Assembly (NCBI RefSeq): GCF_000315015.1
Contig: NZ_BAEP01000089.1
Coordinates: 1-64,000, forward strand
Reading direction: 5' to 3'
DNA: 64,000 bases
Origin: Paraglaciecola mesophila KMM 241
Lineage (GTDB): Bacteria; Pseudomonadota; Gammaproteobacteria; Enterobacterales; Alteromonadaceae
Below, piece after piece: positions 28,895-42,422 of this stretch. A program made the translations under genes and the position numbers. Under the pieces are notes generated by a model. The model was not told the DNA's origin. It did no database searches and worked only from the letters and a program-made list of their open reading frames with translations. Within the stretch, counting starts at the first letter, position 1; each line of letters begins with the position of its first letter.

Positions 28895-29596
28895 CTACTC
28901 CTTTGCTAGCGCCAAAGCGACTGCCGCTAATGCATGAATTTTGGTTGTGTCATACAGCGCGATATCTGTATGTGACTGATTCACCAACAATGGTATTTCA
29001 GTACATCCTAAGATAACACCCTCGCATCCTTCCGCGTGAAGTCTATCAATGACTTTCAAATAGCCCTGTCTCGATTTATCATTGATAACGCCTTTACATA
29101 ATTCATCATAAATTACGTTATGAATAAGTGACCTATCCTCAGCGTTTGGAATTACCACATCAATGCCAAATTTAGTTGCTAAGCGGGATTTGTAGAAATC
29201 TTGTTCCTTAGTGAATGCTGTGCCTAACAACCCTACTCGCCTAATATTATCTGTTTTAAGTACCTGCCCCGTAGCATCAGCAATGTGTAAAACTGGAATG
29301 GTAACCGCAGCTGCAATGTCAGGCTCAACTTTGTGCATAGTATTGGTACAAATAACTATAAAGTCCGCACCAGCTAGCTCTAGGTTCAACGCATCTTCAC
29401 TCAAAATATCGGCCAGTTCGCCCCACTCAGCCGCTTTCTGCAATAGCTCGATATCGTGAAAGTCTACGCTATTTAAAACTATTCTCGCGCTATGTAGGCA
29501 TCCTAAGCGCCTATTTAATTCTCGATTAATTAACTCATAATATTGAGCCGTTGATTCCCAACTCATTCCTCCTAACATGCCAATTTTCTTCATCAT
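28895..29596 (-). CDS. Aspartate/glutamate racemase family protein (RacX/YgeA-like)
   Basis: Cofactor-independent amino-acid racemase fold, 234 residues. It begins KKIGMLGGMSWEST, the family signature, and has both catalytic cysteines: ICTNTMHK (about residue 83) and LGCTEIPLL (about 195). The substrate is not evident; relatives act on various amino acids (broad-spectrum RacX/YgeA type). ATG 29596 with an AGGGA upstream; longer in-frame starts are in sequence without a ribosome-binding site. Isolated gene between the diguanylate cyclase and gyrB regions. Confidence 0.85.
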   Translation of the reverse strand: MMKKIGMLGGMSWESTAQYYELINRELNRRLGCLHSARIVLNSVDFHDIELLQKAAEWGELADILSEDALNLELAGADFIVICTNTMHKVEPDIAAAVTIPVLHIADATGQVLKTDNIRRVGLLGTAFTKEQDFYKSRLATKFGIDVVIPNAEDRSLIHNVIYDELCKGVINDKSRQGYLKVIDRLHAEGCEGVILGCTEIPLLVNQSHTDIALYDTTKIHALAAVALALAKE

Positions 29597-29725
29597 ATTT
29601 TCCCTGTTTAATTGGGTCACTGCATCTTGTACCAATCTGCACTAACAAATGCCTCCTCAGAATACATCCAGCGATTTTTGATTGAGCCGTCGCTATGCAG
29701 TAATGGTCGTTCCCTTTCAAATAAT

Positions 29726-29791
29726 GAGAACGCAGAGCAAAAGCCGCTAAGGCATTCCTTGCAGGCGAATTTTAAAAGGGCTTACACTGCG
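29726..29791. repeat. Palindromic dispersed repeat, copy B (core)
   Basis: The core aligns without gaps to copy A at 14458-14523. In copy B the arms extend the hairpin: 29702-29735 (AATGGTCG...ACGCAG) is complementary with mismatches (about 23 of 34) to 29787-29820 (CTGCGTTAC...ACTATT). It lies in the gene-free stretch between the racemase gene and gyrB, with no ORF. Confidence 0.6.
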
Positions 29792-29915
29792 TTACATGAC
29801 TTCAAAAGAGAACCACTATTCAGTCATTCATGTGCCTTGTTATGCCCTTTCATCTCTCGCTAAGTGATCACTCATTAACGTGGAATGGTATTATCATACT
29901 TCGAATATAAAAAAA

Positions 29916-29932
29916 CCCGCTAGTAATGCGGG
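29916..29932 (-). terminator. Terminator of the dnaA-dnaN-recF-gyrB operon
   Basis: On the minus strand GCCCGC pairs with GCGGGT around ATTACTA and is followed by seven Ts. Confidence 0.88.
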
Positions 29933-29969
29933 CTTTTTCATCGTTATATCACTTTATGAAAGAGTAAAC

Positions 29970-33486
<3,517 letters not shown>

Positions 33487-33508
33487 AATAAATTCAACAA
33501 GAAGAGGA

Positions 33509-34612
33509 CTACAGCCTCATTGGCATTATAACGTAAAGTGCAGAGTCATCAGACCCATCTTCAATTAGTGCACTACTGTTTGAATCCGCAAGGGTGAATT
33601 TCACTTCTTCAGCATTCAGTGCATTGAGCACGTCAATTAGATAGGCAACATTGAACCCTATCTCTAAATCACCACCTTGATAATCTACATCTACAATCTC
33701 TACGGCTTCTTCTTGTTCTGGGTTATTAGCAGTAATTTTTACTTCACCAGATGATAAGTTTAAGCGCACACCTTTGAATTTTTCATTTGAAAGAATCGAT
33801 GCACGAGAAAAAGCGTTTTTAAGACCAAGTTTACTAGCAATAATATTCTTATCACCATCTTTTGGTAAAACTCGGCGATAATCAGGGAAACGCCCATCAA
33901 CCAATTTGCTGGTGAAAATAAAGTCATTGGAAAAAATACGGATATGGTTTGAACCCACCTGTACCTTTAATGATTTGTCACTGTCTTCAATAAGCCTAGT
34001 AATCTCCATAACCCCTTTACGAGGGATAATTACCTGGCGATTAGGCAACGTAGCATCAGTATAATTTAAGCGGCATAGAGCAAGCCTGTGGCCGTCTGTG
34101 GCAACAGTGCGAATAACATTGTCTTCGGTTTCCAAAGACATGCCATTAAGATAATAACGCACATCTTGTTGAGCCATTGAGAAATGAACACTGTCAATTA
34201 ATCGCTTAAGGTTTGACTGAGAAATTTCAAATTCGAGTTCCCCCTGCCAATCCTCAAGATTCGGATAATCGTTAGCAGAGAGAGTAGATAAACTATATTT
34301 GCTTCGACCACATCGAAGAATAGCTTTATTGCCATCTACATGAAAACTAATCTCGCTACCTTCAGTCAAACCACGAATGATATCTAAAAGTTTCTTGGCC
34401 GGTACTGTGATTTCACCTTCTTCAAAATCGCCCGTCAAAGTAACATTTGAAATTAATTCAACTTCCAAATCGGTACCTGTTAGCCACAAAGCATTATCGC
34501 TTACTTTGATCAATACATTGGATAGAATAGGTAATGTGTGTCTGCGTTCTACAGCGCCAGAAACTAATTGAAGCGGTTGTAGAAAGTTTTCCCTGCTTAT
34601 ACTGAATTTCAT
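33509..34612 (-). CDS. dnaN: DNA polymerase III sliding clamp (beta)
   Basis: Ring-shaped processivity clamp dimer. 367 residues with the three clamp domains (approximately 1-120, 121-245, 246-367) and the conserved ends (MKFSISRE at the start and YVIMPMRL at the end, as in the family). Twenty bases after dnaA; operon with recF and gyrB. Confidence 0.98.
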   Translation of the reverse strand: MKFSISRENFLQPLQLVSGAVERRHTLPILSNVLIKVSDNALWLTGTDLEVELISNVTLTGDFEEGEITVPAKKLLDIIRGLTEGSEISFHVDGNKAILRCGRSKYSLSTLSANDYPNLEDWQGELEFEISQSNLKRLIDSVHFSMAQQDVRYYLNGMSLETEDNVIRTVATDGHRLALCRLNYTDATLPNRQVIIPRKGVMEITRLIEDSDKSLKVQVGSNHIRIFSNDFIFTSKLVDGRFPDYRRVLPKDGDKNIIASKLGLKNAFSRASILSNEKFKGVRLNLSSGEVKITANNPEQEEAVEIVDVDYQGGDLEIGFNVAYLIDVLNALNAEEVKFTLADSNSSALIEDGSDDSALYVIMPMRL

Positions 34613-34632
34613 CTAAATTCTCGTAACTTTTT

Positions 34633-36057
34633 TTATGAAGATAAGGTGCGAATTAAATTTTGATAGTCTTCTTTTATATCATGACTCTCTTCTCTAAGCT
34701 GCACAATTTTCCTACATGCATGCAACACAGTTGTGTGGTCCCTACCACCAAAAGCATCGCCTATTTCTGGCAAGCTGTGGTTGGTTAACTCTTTCGACAA
34801 AGCCATGGCCATCTGTCTTGGTCGAGCCACACTTCTACTTCTGCGCTTAGATAAAATATCCGCCATCTTAATTTTGTAATACTCAGCCACCGTTTTTTGA
34901 ATATTGTCTATCGTGACGAGCTTTTCTTGCAACGCTAGCAAATCACGTAACGCTTCACGAACAAAATCAATAGTGATTGGTCGGCCAGTAAAATTAGCAT
35001 TAGCGATGACTCGATTAAGCGCCCCTTCAAGCTCTCTCACATTAGAGCGAAGTCGTTTAGCAATAAAGAAAGCCACTTCATCTGGCAGCACAATCTTATT
35101 CTCTAACGCCTTACGCATTAAAATGGCAACACGTGTTTCCAATTCTGGGGGTTCAATAGCAATTGTAAGTCCCCAACCGAACCGAGATTTAAGCCTGTCC
35201 TCTACCCCATCAATTTCCTTAGGGTAACGGTCAGAAGTAAGGATGATTTGCTGATTACCCTCTAACAAAGCATTGAAGGTATGAAAAAACTCTTCTTGTG
35301 AACGCTCTTTATTAGCAAAGAATTGAATATCATCGATAAGTAATGCGTCAACCGAACGGTAATAACGTTTGAACTCTTCAATCGCGTTATTCTGCAACGC
35401 TTTAACCATATCTTGAACAAATCGCTCCGAATGCATATACACGACGGTTGCGTCTTTTTTATTATCGATAATCCCATTACCGACGGCGTGTAATAAATGT
35501 GTTTTACCTAAACCAGTACCACCATAAATAAATAATGGGTTATATGCCTTACCTGGATTATCAGAAACTTGCTTAGAAGCCGCTCTTGCTAACTGGTTTG
35601 ATTTACCTTCCACGAAGTTATCAAACTTGTAATTAAAATTGATATTACTTTTATGAGACGCCGCAATTTTAACATTAGGTGGGCTGTTATCTGCTTGGAC
35701 GTTTACGCTGCTTCGAGCCGCTTGATGTTTTTGTAAAGATTTGATGCTGTTTTCTACTGCTGAGGATTGATGAATGGCAGGAGTAGTATTCTGCGAATAA
35801 CTCTGTTGAACACTAGCGGCAGATTTTACCTCTATTCTAAGTTGAGGTACCGCATCATTAGCACAAAACTCAGCGAATAATGCTTCAATTTGAGCTATGT
35901 ATTTATCACGTACCCAATCTAAAACGAATCGATTAGGGGCAAAAAGAGTCACTGCAGCAGCTTCTTCATTTGCTATCAAAGGTCTTATCCACATACTAAA
36001 TTGCTGAGTCGGCAAATCTTGCTGCAGCCTTTCAAGGCAACGATTCCATAAAGACAT
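34633..36057 (-). CDS. dnaA: Chromosomal replication initiator DnaA
   Basis: Binds DnaA boxes at oriC and melts the origin. 474 residues: domain I ([13 protein letters not shown], protein interaction), flexible II rich in Ser/Gln, AAA+ domain III (Walker [10 protein letters not shown], Walker [10 protein letters not shown]) and DNA-binding domain IV with the signature [18 protein letters not shown] 36057 is the family start (MSLW); an in-frame start at 36081 is rejected. A DnaA box (36379-36387) in the divergent region suggests autoregulation. Confidence 0.98.
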   Translation of the reverse strand: MSLWNRCLERLQQDLPTQQFSMWIRPLIANEEAAAVTLFAPNRFVLDWVRDKYIAQIEALFAEFCANDAVPQLRIEVKSAASVQQSYSQNTTPAIHQSSAVENSIKSLQKHQAARSSVNVQADNSPPNVKIAASHKSNINFNYKFDNFVEGKSNQLARAASKQVSDNPGKAYNPLFIYGGTGLGKTHLLHAVGNGIIDNKKDATVVYMHSERFVQDMVKALQNNAIEEFKRYYRSVDALLIDDIQFFANKERSQEEFFHTFNALLEGNQQIILTSDRYPKEIDGVEDRLKSRFGWGLTIAIEPPELETRVAILMRKALENKIVLPDEVAFFIAKRLRSNVRELEGALNRVIANANFTGRPITIDFVREALRDLLALQEKLVTIDNIQKTVAEYYKIKMADILSKRRSRSVARPRQMAMALSKELTNHSLPEIGDAFGGRDHTTVLHACRKIVQLREESHDIKEDYQNLIRTLSS

Positions 36058-36378
36058 TAAAAAACTACTCCGAACCAACAAAATAAAGGGGAAAAAAAAG
36101 TGTAATAAGACAACAGAAGAAAATCGAAAAATAAAAACTGAGCTTGAGCGATTAATTATTCAGCATCATTTGCAAAATAGGCGCTAATTATCACTCTAAA
36201 CTGTGCATAAGTAAAACAACCTTTTTAGCATCGCTAAAATATTCTATAAAAAAACTATATATAATTGTTTTTTATACATATTATTATTTAAACATCACAT
36301 TACAAAAATTATAACAGTTAAATATAAAATCAAAAATCGGGCCAGAAAATAATAGTAAATCAAAATAATAATAATAAA

Positions 36379-36387
36379 TGTGGATAA
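36379..36387 (-). promoter_or_regulatory. DnaA box upstream of dnaA
   Basis: Perfect TTATCCACA on the minus strand, about 320 bp before the dnaA start, placed for autoregulation or local DnaA binding. Confidence 0.7.
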
Positions 36388-36469
36388 AGTAGCTACACAT
36401 AGACTAGTTACCCAAAGACCATCAGAAACGCTAGATGATCATTAATTACACAATGATCTCGATAACTCA

Positions 36470-36498
36470 TTGACAAACGTTGGCCGGATCTCTAGAAT
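36470..36498 (+). promoter_or_regulatory. Strong rpmH promoter
   Basis: -35 TTGACA (36470-36475), 17-bp spacer, -10 TAGAAT (36493-36498), just before the rpmH gene. Confidence 0.85.
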
Positions 36499-36562
36499 TC
36501 AGCGTCCTTTTTGAGCATGCAAGTGTTCATTTGTTTTTAACCTTATGTAGCGGAACTAGGTC

Positions 36563-36697
36563 ATGAAAAGAACTTTTCAACCAAGTAACTTAAAGCGTAA
36601 GCGTTCACACGGTTTTCGTGCCCGTATGGCGACTAAAAATGGCCGCAAGGTTATTGCCAATCGTCGTGCTAAAGGCCGTGCTCGTTTAACAGCTTAA
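36563..36697 (+). CDS. rpmH: 50S ribosomal protein L34
   Basis: 44-residue, highly basic ribosomal protein starting MKRTFQPS, with the conserved [12 protein letters not shown] stretch. Too short for many ORF searches but unmistakable by sequence and position (rpmH-rnpA-yidD-yidC). It has its own strong promoter and is followed nine bases later by rnpA. Confidence 0.97.
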   Translation: MKRTFQPSNLKRKRSHGFRARMATKNGRKVIANRRAKGRARLTA

Positions 36698-36706
36698 TCA
36701 TTTAAA

Positions 36707-37069
36707 GTGGGTGAAAATTCATTTTCTCGGGAGTTGAGACTTTTAACTCCCACCCACTTTGAATTTGTTTTCAAAAATGCCACTCCTGCCGTATCCCCAA
36801 ACTTAACCTTACTTGCTCGTCACAATGATAGTCCTAATCCCAGACTAGGAATAACTGTCGCTAAAAAACGTGTCAAAAAAGCACACGATCGCAATCGTAT
36901 TAAACGCATTGTGCGTGAAAGTTTTCGCAATCATCAGCAAAGCTTACCTAACATTGATATAGTAGTGGTTGGTAAAAGTGGGCTTGATAAGCTCTCGAAT
37001 CAGGAACTATTCCTAGTTTTAAGTAAGTTATGGAAAAAGTTAGCCAAGCGCTGCGAAAAATCCCAATAG
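36707..37069 (+). CDS. rnpA: Ribonuclease P protein component
   Basis: Protein subunit that assists the RNase P RNA in tRNA 5' maturation. 120 residues with the RNR signature ([19 protein letters not shown], about 57-75). It starts at GTG 36707. Its 3' end overlaps yidD by 40 bases in another frame, a known arrangement in this operon. Confidence 0.94.
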   Translation: MGENSFSRELRLLTPTHFEFVFKNATPAVSPNLTLLARHNDSPNPRLGITVAKKRVKKAHDRNRIKRIVRESFRNHQQSLPNIDIVVVGKSGLDKLSNQELFLVLSKLWKKLAKRCEKSQ

Positions 37070-37284
37070 GTTTGATTAGACTATACCAGCTATGGCTTTC
37101 ACCCATGCTGGGGCAAAATTGTCGATTTCATCCAACTTGTTCTTACTATGCAATTGAAGCAATAAAACAACACGGAATCATAATTGGTGGTTGGTTAAGT
37201 ATCAAACGCATACTAAAATGCCATCCGCTGCATTCTGGTGGAATCGATCTGGTGCCCGAAAAGAAGAAGCAAAACAAACACTGA
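37030..37284 (+). CDS. yidD: Membrane protein insertion efficiency factor YidD
   Basis: 84-residue protein aiding YidC-dependent membrane insertion. Family core: [30 protein letters not shown] with the Cys pair, and GGIDLVP near the end. Begins inside rnpA (overlap 40 bases), and precedes yidC. Confidence 0.93.
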   Translation: MEKVSQALRKIPIGLIRLYQLWLSPMLGQNCRFHPTCSYYAIEAIKQHGIIIGGWLSIKRILKCHPLHSGGIDLVPEKKKQNKH

Positions 37285-37393
37285 AATATTTGAATTTACC
37301 CGTTTAAAGATACGGACAAATTCACAATCGAATGAAGGTCGTCGCCTAGGCAAAACGGCTTAAATTAATAATGTAGTTAATATAGAGTATTTT

Positions 37394-39025
37394 ATGGAAT
37401 CCCAACGCAGCTTTTTATTAATTGGCCTTGCCATGGTCAGCTTTCTTTTATGGCAACAATGGCAAGTGGACTATGGTCCTCAACCTGCCCAGCCAGTAGA
37501 AAGTCAACAAACAGTGGGCAGCGATGCTCCAAACAGCAATGGCGATGTACCTATTGCTACGCCAACAAATAAAAGTGCGTTACCGACTCAAAGCGTTGTT
37601 GGTAAGGTCATATCTGTGACTACTGATACGTTGCAACTGAGCATTAATACCGTAGGTGGTGATGTTATTTCAGCAAACTTGCTTAAATACCCTCTTGAGC
37701 AAGGTTCACAGGGCACCTATAGCTTACTGCGCCCTAGCGGCCCGACGATTTTTGTGGCTCAAAGTGGATTGGTCGGTACCAATGGAATAGATAAAGGCTC
37801 ACGTCCTACTTATTCTGTAGGCCAAGACAATTTCGTTATGGAAGGTGACTCGCTCACAGTACCTATAACGTATACAGCTAAATCCGGTTTACGCGTGACT
37901 AAAGAATTTATATTCAGTAAAAACAGTCACGAAGTGAAAGTAAATTATCATGTTGAGAACACCTCTTCAGATGTAAAAAGCGTGAAACAGTTCGGACAGT
38001 TAAAACAGAGCACCGTGGATCAAGGCGGAAGCATGTTTATGCCAACTTATCGTGGTGGTGCATTCTCTACTGAAGACGAGCGTTACGAGAAGTACTCCTT
38101 TGATGACATGCAAGACAAAAACTTAAATCAATCCACTCCTGCTGGTTGGGCAGCAATGATTGAGCACTACTTTGTTTCTGCCTGGGTACCACCACAAGAT
38201 CAGATCAACTCTCTCTATAGTAAAATGACTCAAAACGGTAACGCGATTATCGGTTTTATTGGTCAACCTGTAGATATCGAATCAGGCCAAAGTGTTGATA
38301 TTCAAAGCTCGCTTTACCTTGGCCCTAAAGACCAAGATACCTTAGAAAAAATCGCGCGCGGCTTAGATTTAACAGTTGATTACGGATTTCTGTGGTGGAT
38401 ATCTAAATATCTCTTCGCCTTCTTGCAGTTCATTCACAGCTTAATTGGTAATTGGGGTTTCTCGATAATCCTTATCACTATTGTCGTTAAAGGCGCTATG
38501 TATCCACTAACGAAAGCACAATATGAATCAATGGCAAAAATGCGTGCTCTGAAACCGAAAATGGACGCGTTGAAAGAACGTTATGGCGACGACAAGCAGA
38601 AGATGCAGCAAGCCATGATGGAAATGTACAAGAAAGATAAAGTGAACCCTATGGGTGGTTGCTTCCCTCTTCTTTTACAAATGCCTATCTTTTTAGCCTT
38701 ATATTGGGTGTTGTTAGAAAGTGTTGAATTACGTCACGCTGACTTCATTTTCTGGATCACTGATTTGTCCGTTAAAGACCCTTACTTTGTCCTACCGATA
38801 TTAACTGGCCTTAGTATGTATCTTCTACAGAAGCTGCAACCTATGACAATGACAGACCCAATGCAGCAGAAAATAATGCAATTTATGCCTGTCGCTATGA
38901 GTTTGTTCTTCTTCATATTCCCAGCAGGTCTAGTGCTATATTGGTTAATCAGTAACATCATTACCCTTATACAGGCAAAGATTATTTATGCATCAATGGA
39001 AAAGCGCGGCTTAAAAACTAAGTAA
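37394..39025 (+). CDS. yidC: Membrane protein insertase YidC
   Basis: Inserts and folds inner-membrane proteins. 543 residues (E. coli 548): TM1 (about 6-20), a large periplasmic beta-domain (25-340) and a C-terminal five-TM 60KD_IMP domain (YPLTKAQYESMAKMRALKPKMD, about 377, then GGCFPLLLQMPIFLALYWVLLESVELR). Separated from yidD by 109 bp, ending with a terminator; its own promoter is likely in the gap. Confidence 0.97.
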   Translation: MESQRSFLLIGLAMVSFLLWQQWQVDYGPQPAQPVESQQTVGSDAPNSNGDVPIATPTNKSALPTQSVVGKVISVTTDTLQLSINTVGGDVISANLLKYPLEQGSQGTYSLLRPSGPTIFVAQSGLVGTNGIDKGSRPTYSVGQDNFVMEGDSLTVPITYTAKSGLRVTKEFIFSKNSHEVKVNYHVENTSSDVKSVKQFGQLKQSTVDQGGSMFMPTYRGGAFSTEDERYEKYSFDDMQDKNLNQSTPAGWAAMIEHYFVSAWVPPQDQINSLYSKMTQNGNAIIGFIGQPVDIESGQSVDIQSSLYLGPKDQDTLEKIARGLDLTVDYGFLWWISKYLFAFLQFIHSLIGNWGFSIILITIVVKGAMYPLTKAQYESMAKMRALKPKMDALKERYGDDKQKMQQAMMEMYKKDKVNPMGGCFPLLLQMPIFLALYWVLLESVELRHADFIFWITDLSVKDPYFVLPILTGLSMYLLQKLQPMTMTDPMQQKIMQFMPVAMSLFFFIFPAGLVLYWLISNIITLIQAKIIYASMEKRGLKTK

Positions 39026-39047
39026 ATCGCCACTTCCCATGTGCAAA

Positions 39048-39084
39048 TAGCCCGCCTTACACAACTATGTAGGCGGGCTTTTTT
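39048..39084 (+). terminator. Terminator after yidC
   Basis: AGCCCGCC pairs with GGCGGGCT, with additional partial pairing in the loop, followed by six Ts. Confidence 0.9.
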
Positions 39085-39135
39085 ATATTCACACCTAGCA
39101 TTACAATATGTTCATTCAAACAATAGGAAATCAAC

Positions 39136-39618
39136 ATGCCCTCATTTGATATTGTGTCAGAAATTAAATTAGAAGAAGTGAGAAACGCCGTCGAAAACGC
39201 TAACCGCGAGCTTTCGACCCGCTTTGACTTTCGTGGCGTAGAAGCCAGTTTCGAGCTTAAAGAAAACATCGTTACTATGTCTTCTGATAGTGATTTTCAG
39301 TTAAAACAAATGCTAGATATCTTGCGCGGCACTTGTGTAAAACGCGGTGTAGATACCGCAGCCTTTGAAGAAAAAGACGTTCAGCACATAGGTAAGATAT
39401 ACAAACAGGCTATCGCGTTTAAAGAAGGTATTGAACAGCCAGTGGCCAAAAAGCTGATCAAGATGATCAAAGACGCTAAGATTAAAGTGCAAGCTTCGAT
39501 TCAGGGCGATCAAGTGCGTGTCACGGGTAAAAAACGTGATGATTTGCAGCAAGTCATGGCGTTAGCGAAAAGCAGTGACCTAGAGCAACCCCTACAATTT
39601 ACCAATTTTCGAGATTAG
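39136..39618 (+). CDS. yajQ: YajQ family nucleotide-binding protein
   Basis: 160-residue cytoplasmic protein of the YajQ/DUF520 family, which binds nucleotides (c-di-GMP in some relatives) and tRNA. It starts [34 protein letters not shown]-like and ends with the [12 protein letters not shown] conserved tail. It lies between yidC and mnmE, an unusual location; in E. coli yajQ is elsewhere. mnmE starts nine bases after it. Confidence 0.93.
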   Translation: MPSFDIVSEIKLEEVRNAVENANRELSTRFDFRGVEASFELKENIVTMSSDSDFQLKQMLDILRGTCVKRGVDTAAFEEKDVQHIGKIYKQAIAFKEGIEQPVAKKLIKMIKDAKIKVQASIQGDQVRVTGKKRDDLQQVMALAKSSDLEQPLQFTNFRD

Positions 39619-39626
39619 GCAACACT

Positions 39627-41009
39627 GTGACTGTTGAGCAAAATACTCCAGACCAAGACACTATCGTCGCCCAAGCAACCGCGAGCGGTCGCGGCGGCGT
39701 TGGAATAGTGCGTGTATCAGGCTCCTTAGCAGCAAAAGTAGCCGAGAAATTAATTGGACATGTACCGCCCGTTCGAAATGCCCAATACGTGCCGTTTAAG
39801 GCAAATACTGGCGAACCGCTTGACCAAGGTATAGCGTTATTCTTTAAAGCGCCCCACTCCTTTACTGGCGAAGATGTTTTAGAACTACAAGGCCATGGTG
39901 GCCAAGTTGTTTTAGATATGCTCATAAAAGCAACTCTACACGTTCCTAATGTGCGTTTAGCAAGGCCAGGTGAGTTTAGTGAACGCGCCTATTTAAACGA
40001 CAAACTAGATTTAGCCCAGGCTGAAGCCATAGCGGATTTAATTGATGCCAGTTCAGAGCAAGCCGCTCGCGGGGCGCTACGCTCTTTACAGGGCGAGTTT
40101 TCAACACAAATTAACTCGCTTGTTGAGTTGCTAACGCATTTGCGCATATACGTGGAAGCAGCAATTGATTTTCCTGACGAAGAAATCGACTTTCTTAGTG
40201 ACGGCAAAGTACAGAATGACCTCAAGGCAATAACGAAACAATTAAGCTCAGTAAAAAGCAAAGCACAACAAGGCAGTTTGCTGCGAGAAGGTATGCGCGT
40301 TGTTATTGCCGGTCGGCCCAATGCAGGCAAATCAAGTTTATTAAATGCTTTAGCCGGGCGTGACGCAGCAATTGTTACTGCAATAGCAGGCACCACACGT
40401 GACGTGTTAAAAGAACACATCCACATTGATGGTATGCCTCTGCATATTATCGACACTGCTGGCCTTAGGGACAGCTCAGATGAAGTAGAACGCATTGGCA
40501 TTGAACGCGCTTGGCAGGAAATCGAACAGGCCGATCGTGTTTTGTTCATGTTAGACAGTACCGAAACCCATGAGAACGACCCACATAAAATCTGGCCAGA
40601 ATTTATGCGCCGCTTACCAAAAAATATCGGGCTGACCGTTATTCGTAATAAAGCGGATCTCTCTGGTGAAAATGTTGGAAAGGTACAATACGATGATTAT
40701 CCGGTTTTCCAACTCTCAGCGAGTCACAAACAAGGCATAGAGGTACTGGCAGAGCACCTTAAGGAATGCATGGGTTTTCATTCGTCAAATGAAGGTCAAT
40801 TCATCGCAAGGCGACGTCATATTGATGCTATTGAGCGAGCAGAAGAGCATTTATTATTAGGTAAGCAGCAATTAGAAGACAACCTAGCGGGTGAGCTATT
40901 AGCTGAAGAACTGCGCCTAGCCCAATCATATTTGAGTGAAATAACTGGTGAATTTAGTTCTGATGACTTGCTAGGAAAGATATTCTCATCTTTCTGCATA
41001 GGTAAATAA
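39627..41009 (+). CDS. mnmE: tRNA modification GTPase MnmE
   Basis: With MnmG adds the carboxymethylaminomethyl group to U34 of certain tRNAs. 460 residues: N-terminal folate-binding TrmE domain, helical domain and an inserted G domain ([12 protein letters not shown] about 230, GTTRD, DTAGL, NKAD); ends with the catalytic Cys motif CIGK. Starts at GTG 39627, nine bases from yajQ. Its partner mnmG is 3.3 kb downstream, across oriC. Confidence 0.97.
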   Translation: MTVEQNTPDQDTIVAQATASGRGGVGIVRVSGSLAAKVAEKLIGHVPPVRNAQYVPFKANTGEPLDQGIALFFKAPHSFTGEDVLELQGHGGQVVLDMLIKATLHVPNVRLARPGEFSERAYLNDKLDLAQAEAIADLIDASSEQAARGALRSLQGEFSTQINSLVELLTHLRIYVEAAIDFPDEEIDFLSDGKVQNDLKAITKQLSSVKSKAQQGSLLREGMRVVIAGRPNAGKSSLLNALAGRDAAIVTAIAGTTRDVLKEHIHIDGMPLHIIDTAGLRDSSDEVERIGIERAWQEIEQADRVLFMLDSTETHENDPHKIWPEFMRRLPKNIGLTVIRNKADLSGENVGKVQYDDYPVFQLSASHKQGIEVLAEHLKECMGFHSSNEGQFIARRRHIDAIERAEEHLLLGKQQLEDNLAGELLAEELRLAQSYLSEITGEFSSDDLLGKIFSSFCIGK

Positions 41010-41287
41010 CTCTTAGCACGCTCTAATCTGTAGGTCGGTATTCGCTAACCACTATATAACAAGGCACGCTGACTAGTGTGTCTCGTTTCTATTGTTTGAA
41101 ATTTCATGTTTAAAAAACACTCAGATTAATCATTAACTTAGTCTCGAAGTAATTGGTGGCAGACACAAGGTTATATTTACTTTACTTGATAATATTTTCC
41201 CGCCTATCGTTTTATACCTTGAGTTAATACGTAGTCGCGCCAATCTATGCAAGGTACAATGAATTCAATTAATAACGAGAAAGAATA

Positions 41288-41725
41288 ATGGTAGATTTTG
41301 AAATAATTGTCGGCAGCATGCTCGGTGCCAGCGAATACGTTGCAGAAGCGTTACAAGAAACATTGAGCAAACACCAGCTAGCTTCGAATGTACATTTGAC
41401 TCCTGACTTACCTGATATTTCTCATTCAGCTATTTGGATTATTTGTACCTCTACCCATGGAGCAGGCGATTTACCAGATAACATTCAGCGTTTCGCAAAG
41501 CAAATAGAAACCACAGATGTCAGCGATGTATCTTTTATCGTCATTGGATTGGGAGACAGCAGTTATGACACTTTTTGTTCTGGCGCAGCCAAAATGGAAC
41601 AAGTACTAAAGAACAGTGGTGCAAGAATGGATGCTCCAGCACTCAATATTGATGTACTTCATCACCCTATTCCGGAAAATACCGCCGTCGAGTGGTTAGA
41701 AACTTGGATAAGTAGTAGAGGTTAA
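41288..41725 (+). CDS. mioC: Flavodoxin-like protein MioC
   Basis: FMN-binding flavodoxin-fold protein needed for biotin synthase activity in E. coli. 145 residues with the FMN loop (IIVGSMLGASEYVA) and CTSTHGAGDLPDN. In E. coli mioC lies next to oriC and transcribes toward it; the orientation is the same here, but two further genes (dnaT- and dnaC-like) stand between mioC and oriC. Four bases separate it from the next gene. Confidence 0.92.
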   Translation: MVDFEIIVGSMLGASEYVAEALQETLSKHQLASNVHLTPDLPDISHSAIWIICTSTHGAGDLPDNIQRFAKQIETTDVSDVSFIVIGLGDSSYDTFCSGAAKMEQVLKNSGARMDAPALNIDVLHHPIPENTAVEWLETWISSRG

Positions 41726-41728
41726 CAA

Positions 41729-42403
41729 TTGGACACCTGGTTGAACGAAGCAGAACAAAAAGCACTTAATCAAGCCGTGAGCAATGATGCCAGGGTATTA
41801 TATTTGATGGGTTTGAGACCCACTGTTGATGGAACAACAGGTAATACGCCCGCATTAAATTACAAATCACTATTAAGCATGCTCAACGCAAAAGAAAGCA
41901 AATTCAACCTTGGCCGGCAAGTGAATAACCTAATCAAAGAATTGCTTCATGTTGAGTTAGTCAGCTTTGTGGAAGAGGTCGATTTGAATAAGAGTTTTAA
42001 CGGAAAAATTCTTACCTTACCTTTACTAAGGATCAAACCTGATGATTACAGCCAGCTCCATTTACAGTGGCAAAAGATGAGTGCAAACTGGACCCCAAAC
42101 ACAACTTTATATCAAGATTTAGCTAAACTGGTAGGCATCATTGATAGTGAATTTTCTGATCACGAACTGGGGGATTTTGTAGCCTATTGGTTGGGACGCC
42201 CCCAAACTCAATTTACTCAGTTTCAGTGGACGCAGAAATTTGTATTTAACGTTAAACAAAAACGCTTAGCTAAAAACATCAAGGCTATCCACAAGGTAGG
42301 TAATCAAATCGTCACAGCCAAAGCAGGTGTTGTTGCGGATGAAAATGCCAAAAATCTTGTTGCCAAATACAGTAGCAAAGCAAAAACCACCTCTAACTCA
42401 TGA
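41729..42403 (+). CDS. DnaT-domain primosomal-type protein
   Basis: 224 residues. The segment about 121-178 (WTPNTTLYQDLAKLVGI, ELGDFVAYWLG, QFQWTQKF) follows the C-terminal domain of primosomal protein DnaT, which binds single-stranded DNA and helps DnaC load the DnaB helicase. The N-terminal 110 residues are unlike E. coli DnaT and look like a helical winged-helix-type fold; the C-terminal tail is Lys-rich. It starts at TTG 41729, four bases after mioC, and is followed by the DnaC-like gene 20 bp on. Directly beside oriC, so a role in primosome assembly or helicase loading is very plausible (inference). Confidence 0.8.
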   Translation: MDTWLNEAEQKALNQAVSNDARVLYLMGLRPTVDGTTGNTPALNYKSLLSMLNAKESKFNLGRQVNNLIKELLHVELVSFVEEVDLNKSFNGKILTLPLLRIKPDDYSQLHLQWQKMSANWTPNTTLYQDLAKLVGIIDSEFSDHELGDFVAYWLGRPQTQFTQFQWTQKFVFNVKQKRLAKNIKAIHKVGNQIVTAKAGVVADENAKNLVAKYSSKAKTTSNS

Positions 42404-42422
42404 TCATTAGCGGAAAATTAAC

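Larger units (their letters stand above)
29597..29969. other. Intergenic stretch between racemase gene and gyrB
   Basis: It holds repeat copy B and the gyrB terminator. I see no gene; the small ORFs on both strands lack ribosome-binding sites and protein-like composition. Confidence 0.6.
36058..36562. other. AT-rich divergent dnaA/rpmH control region
   Basis: 505 bp without genes, dividing leftward dnaA from rightward rpmH. It contains one perfect DnaA box (TGTGGATAA, 36379-36387), GATC sites in the right half and the rpmH promoter. The left half is very A/T-rich. No further structures recognised. Confidence 0.6.

Noticed and set aside
29787-29850. Integron attC-like reading of copy B tail (TTGTTATGCCC)
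   Set aside because: No proper paired R'/R'' sites, no cassette or integrase gene nearby.
29636-29863. Small ORFs on both strands in the racemase-gyrB gap
   Set aside because: Explained by the hairpin repeat; stop-free by chance and no ribosome-binding sites.
37981-37998. parS-like half site CGTGAAACA in yidC
   Set aside because: Only one half of the palindrome is present.
39989-40549. 186-residue minus-strand ORF in mnmE
   Set aside because: Antisense shadow of mnmE with codon-periodic composition; no start signal.
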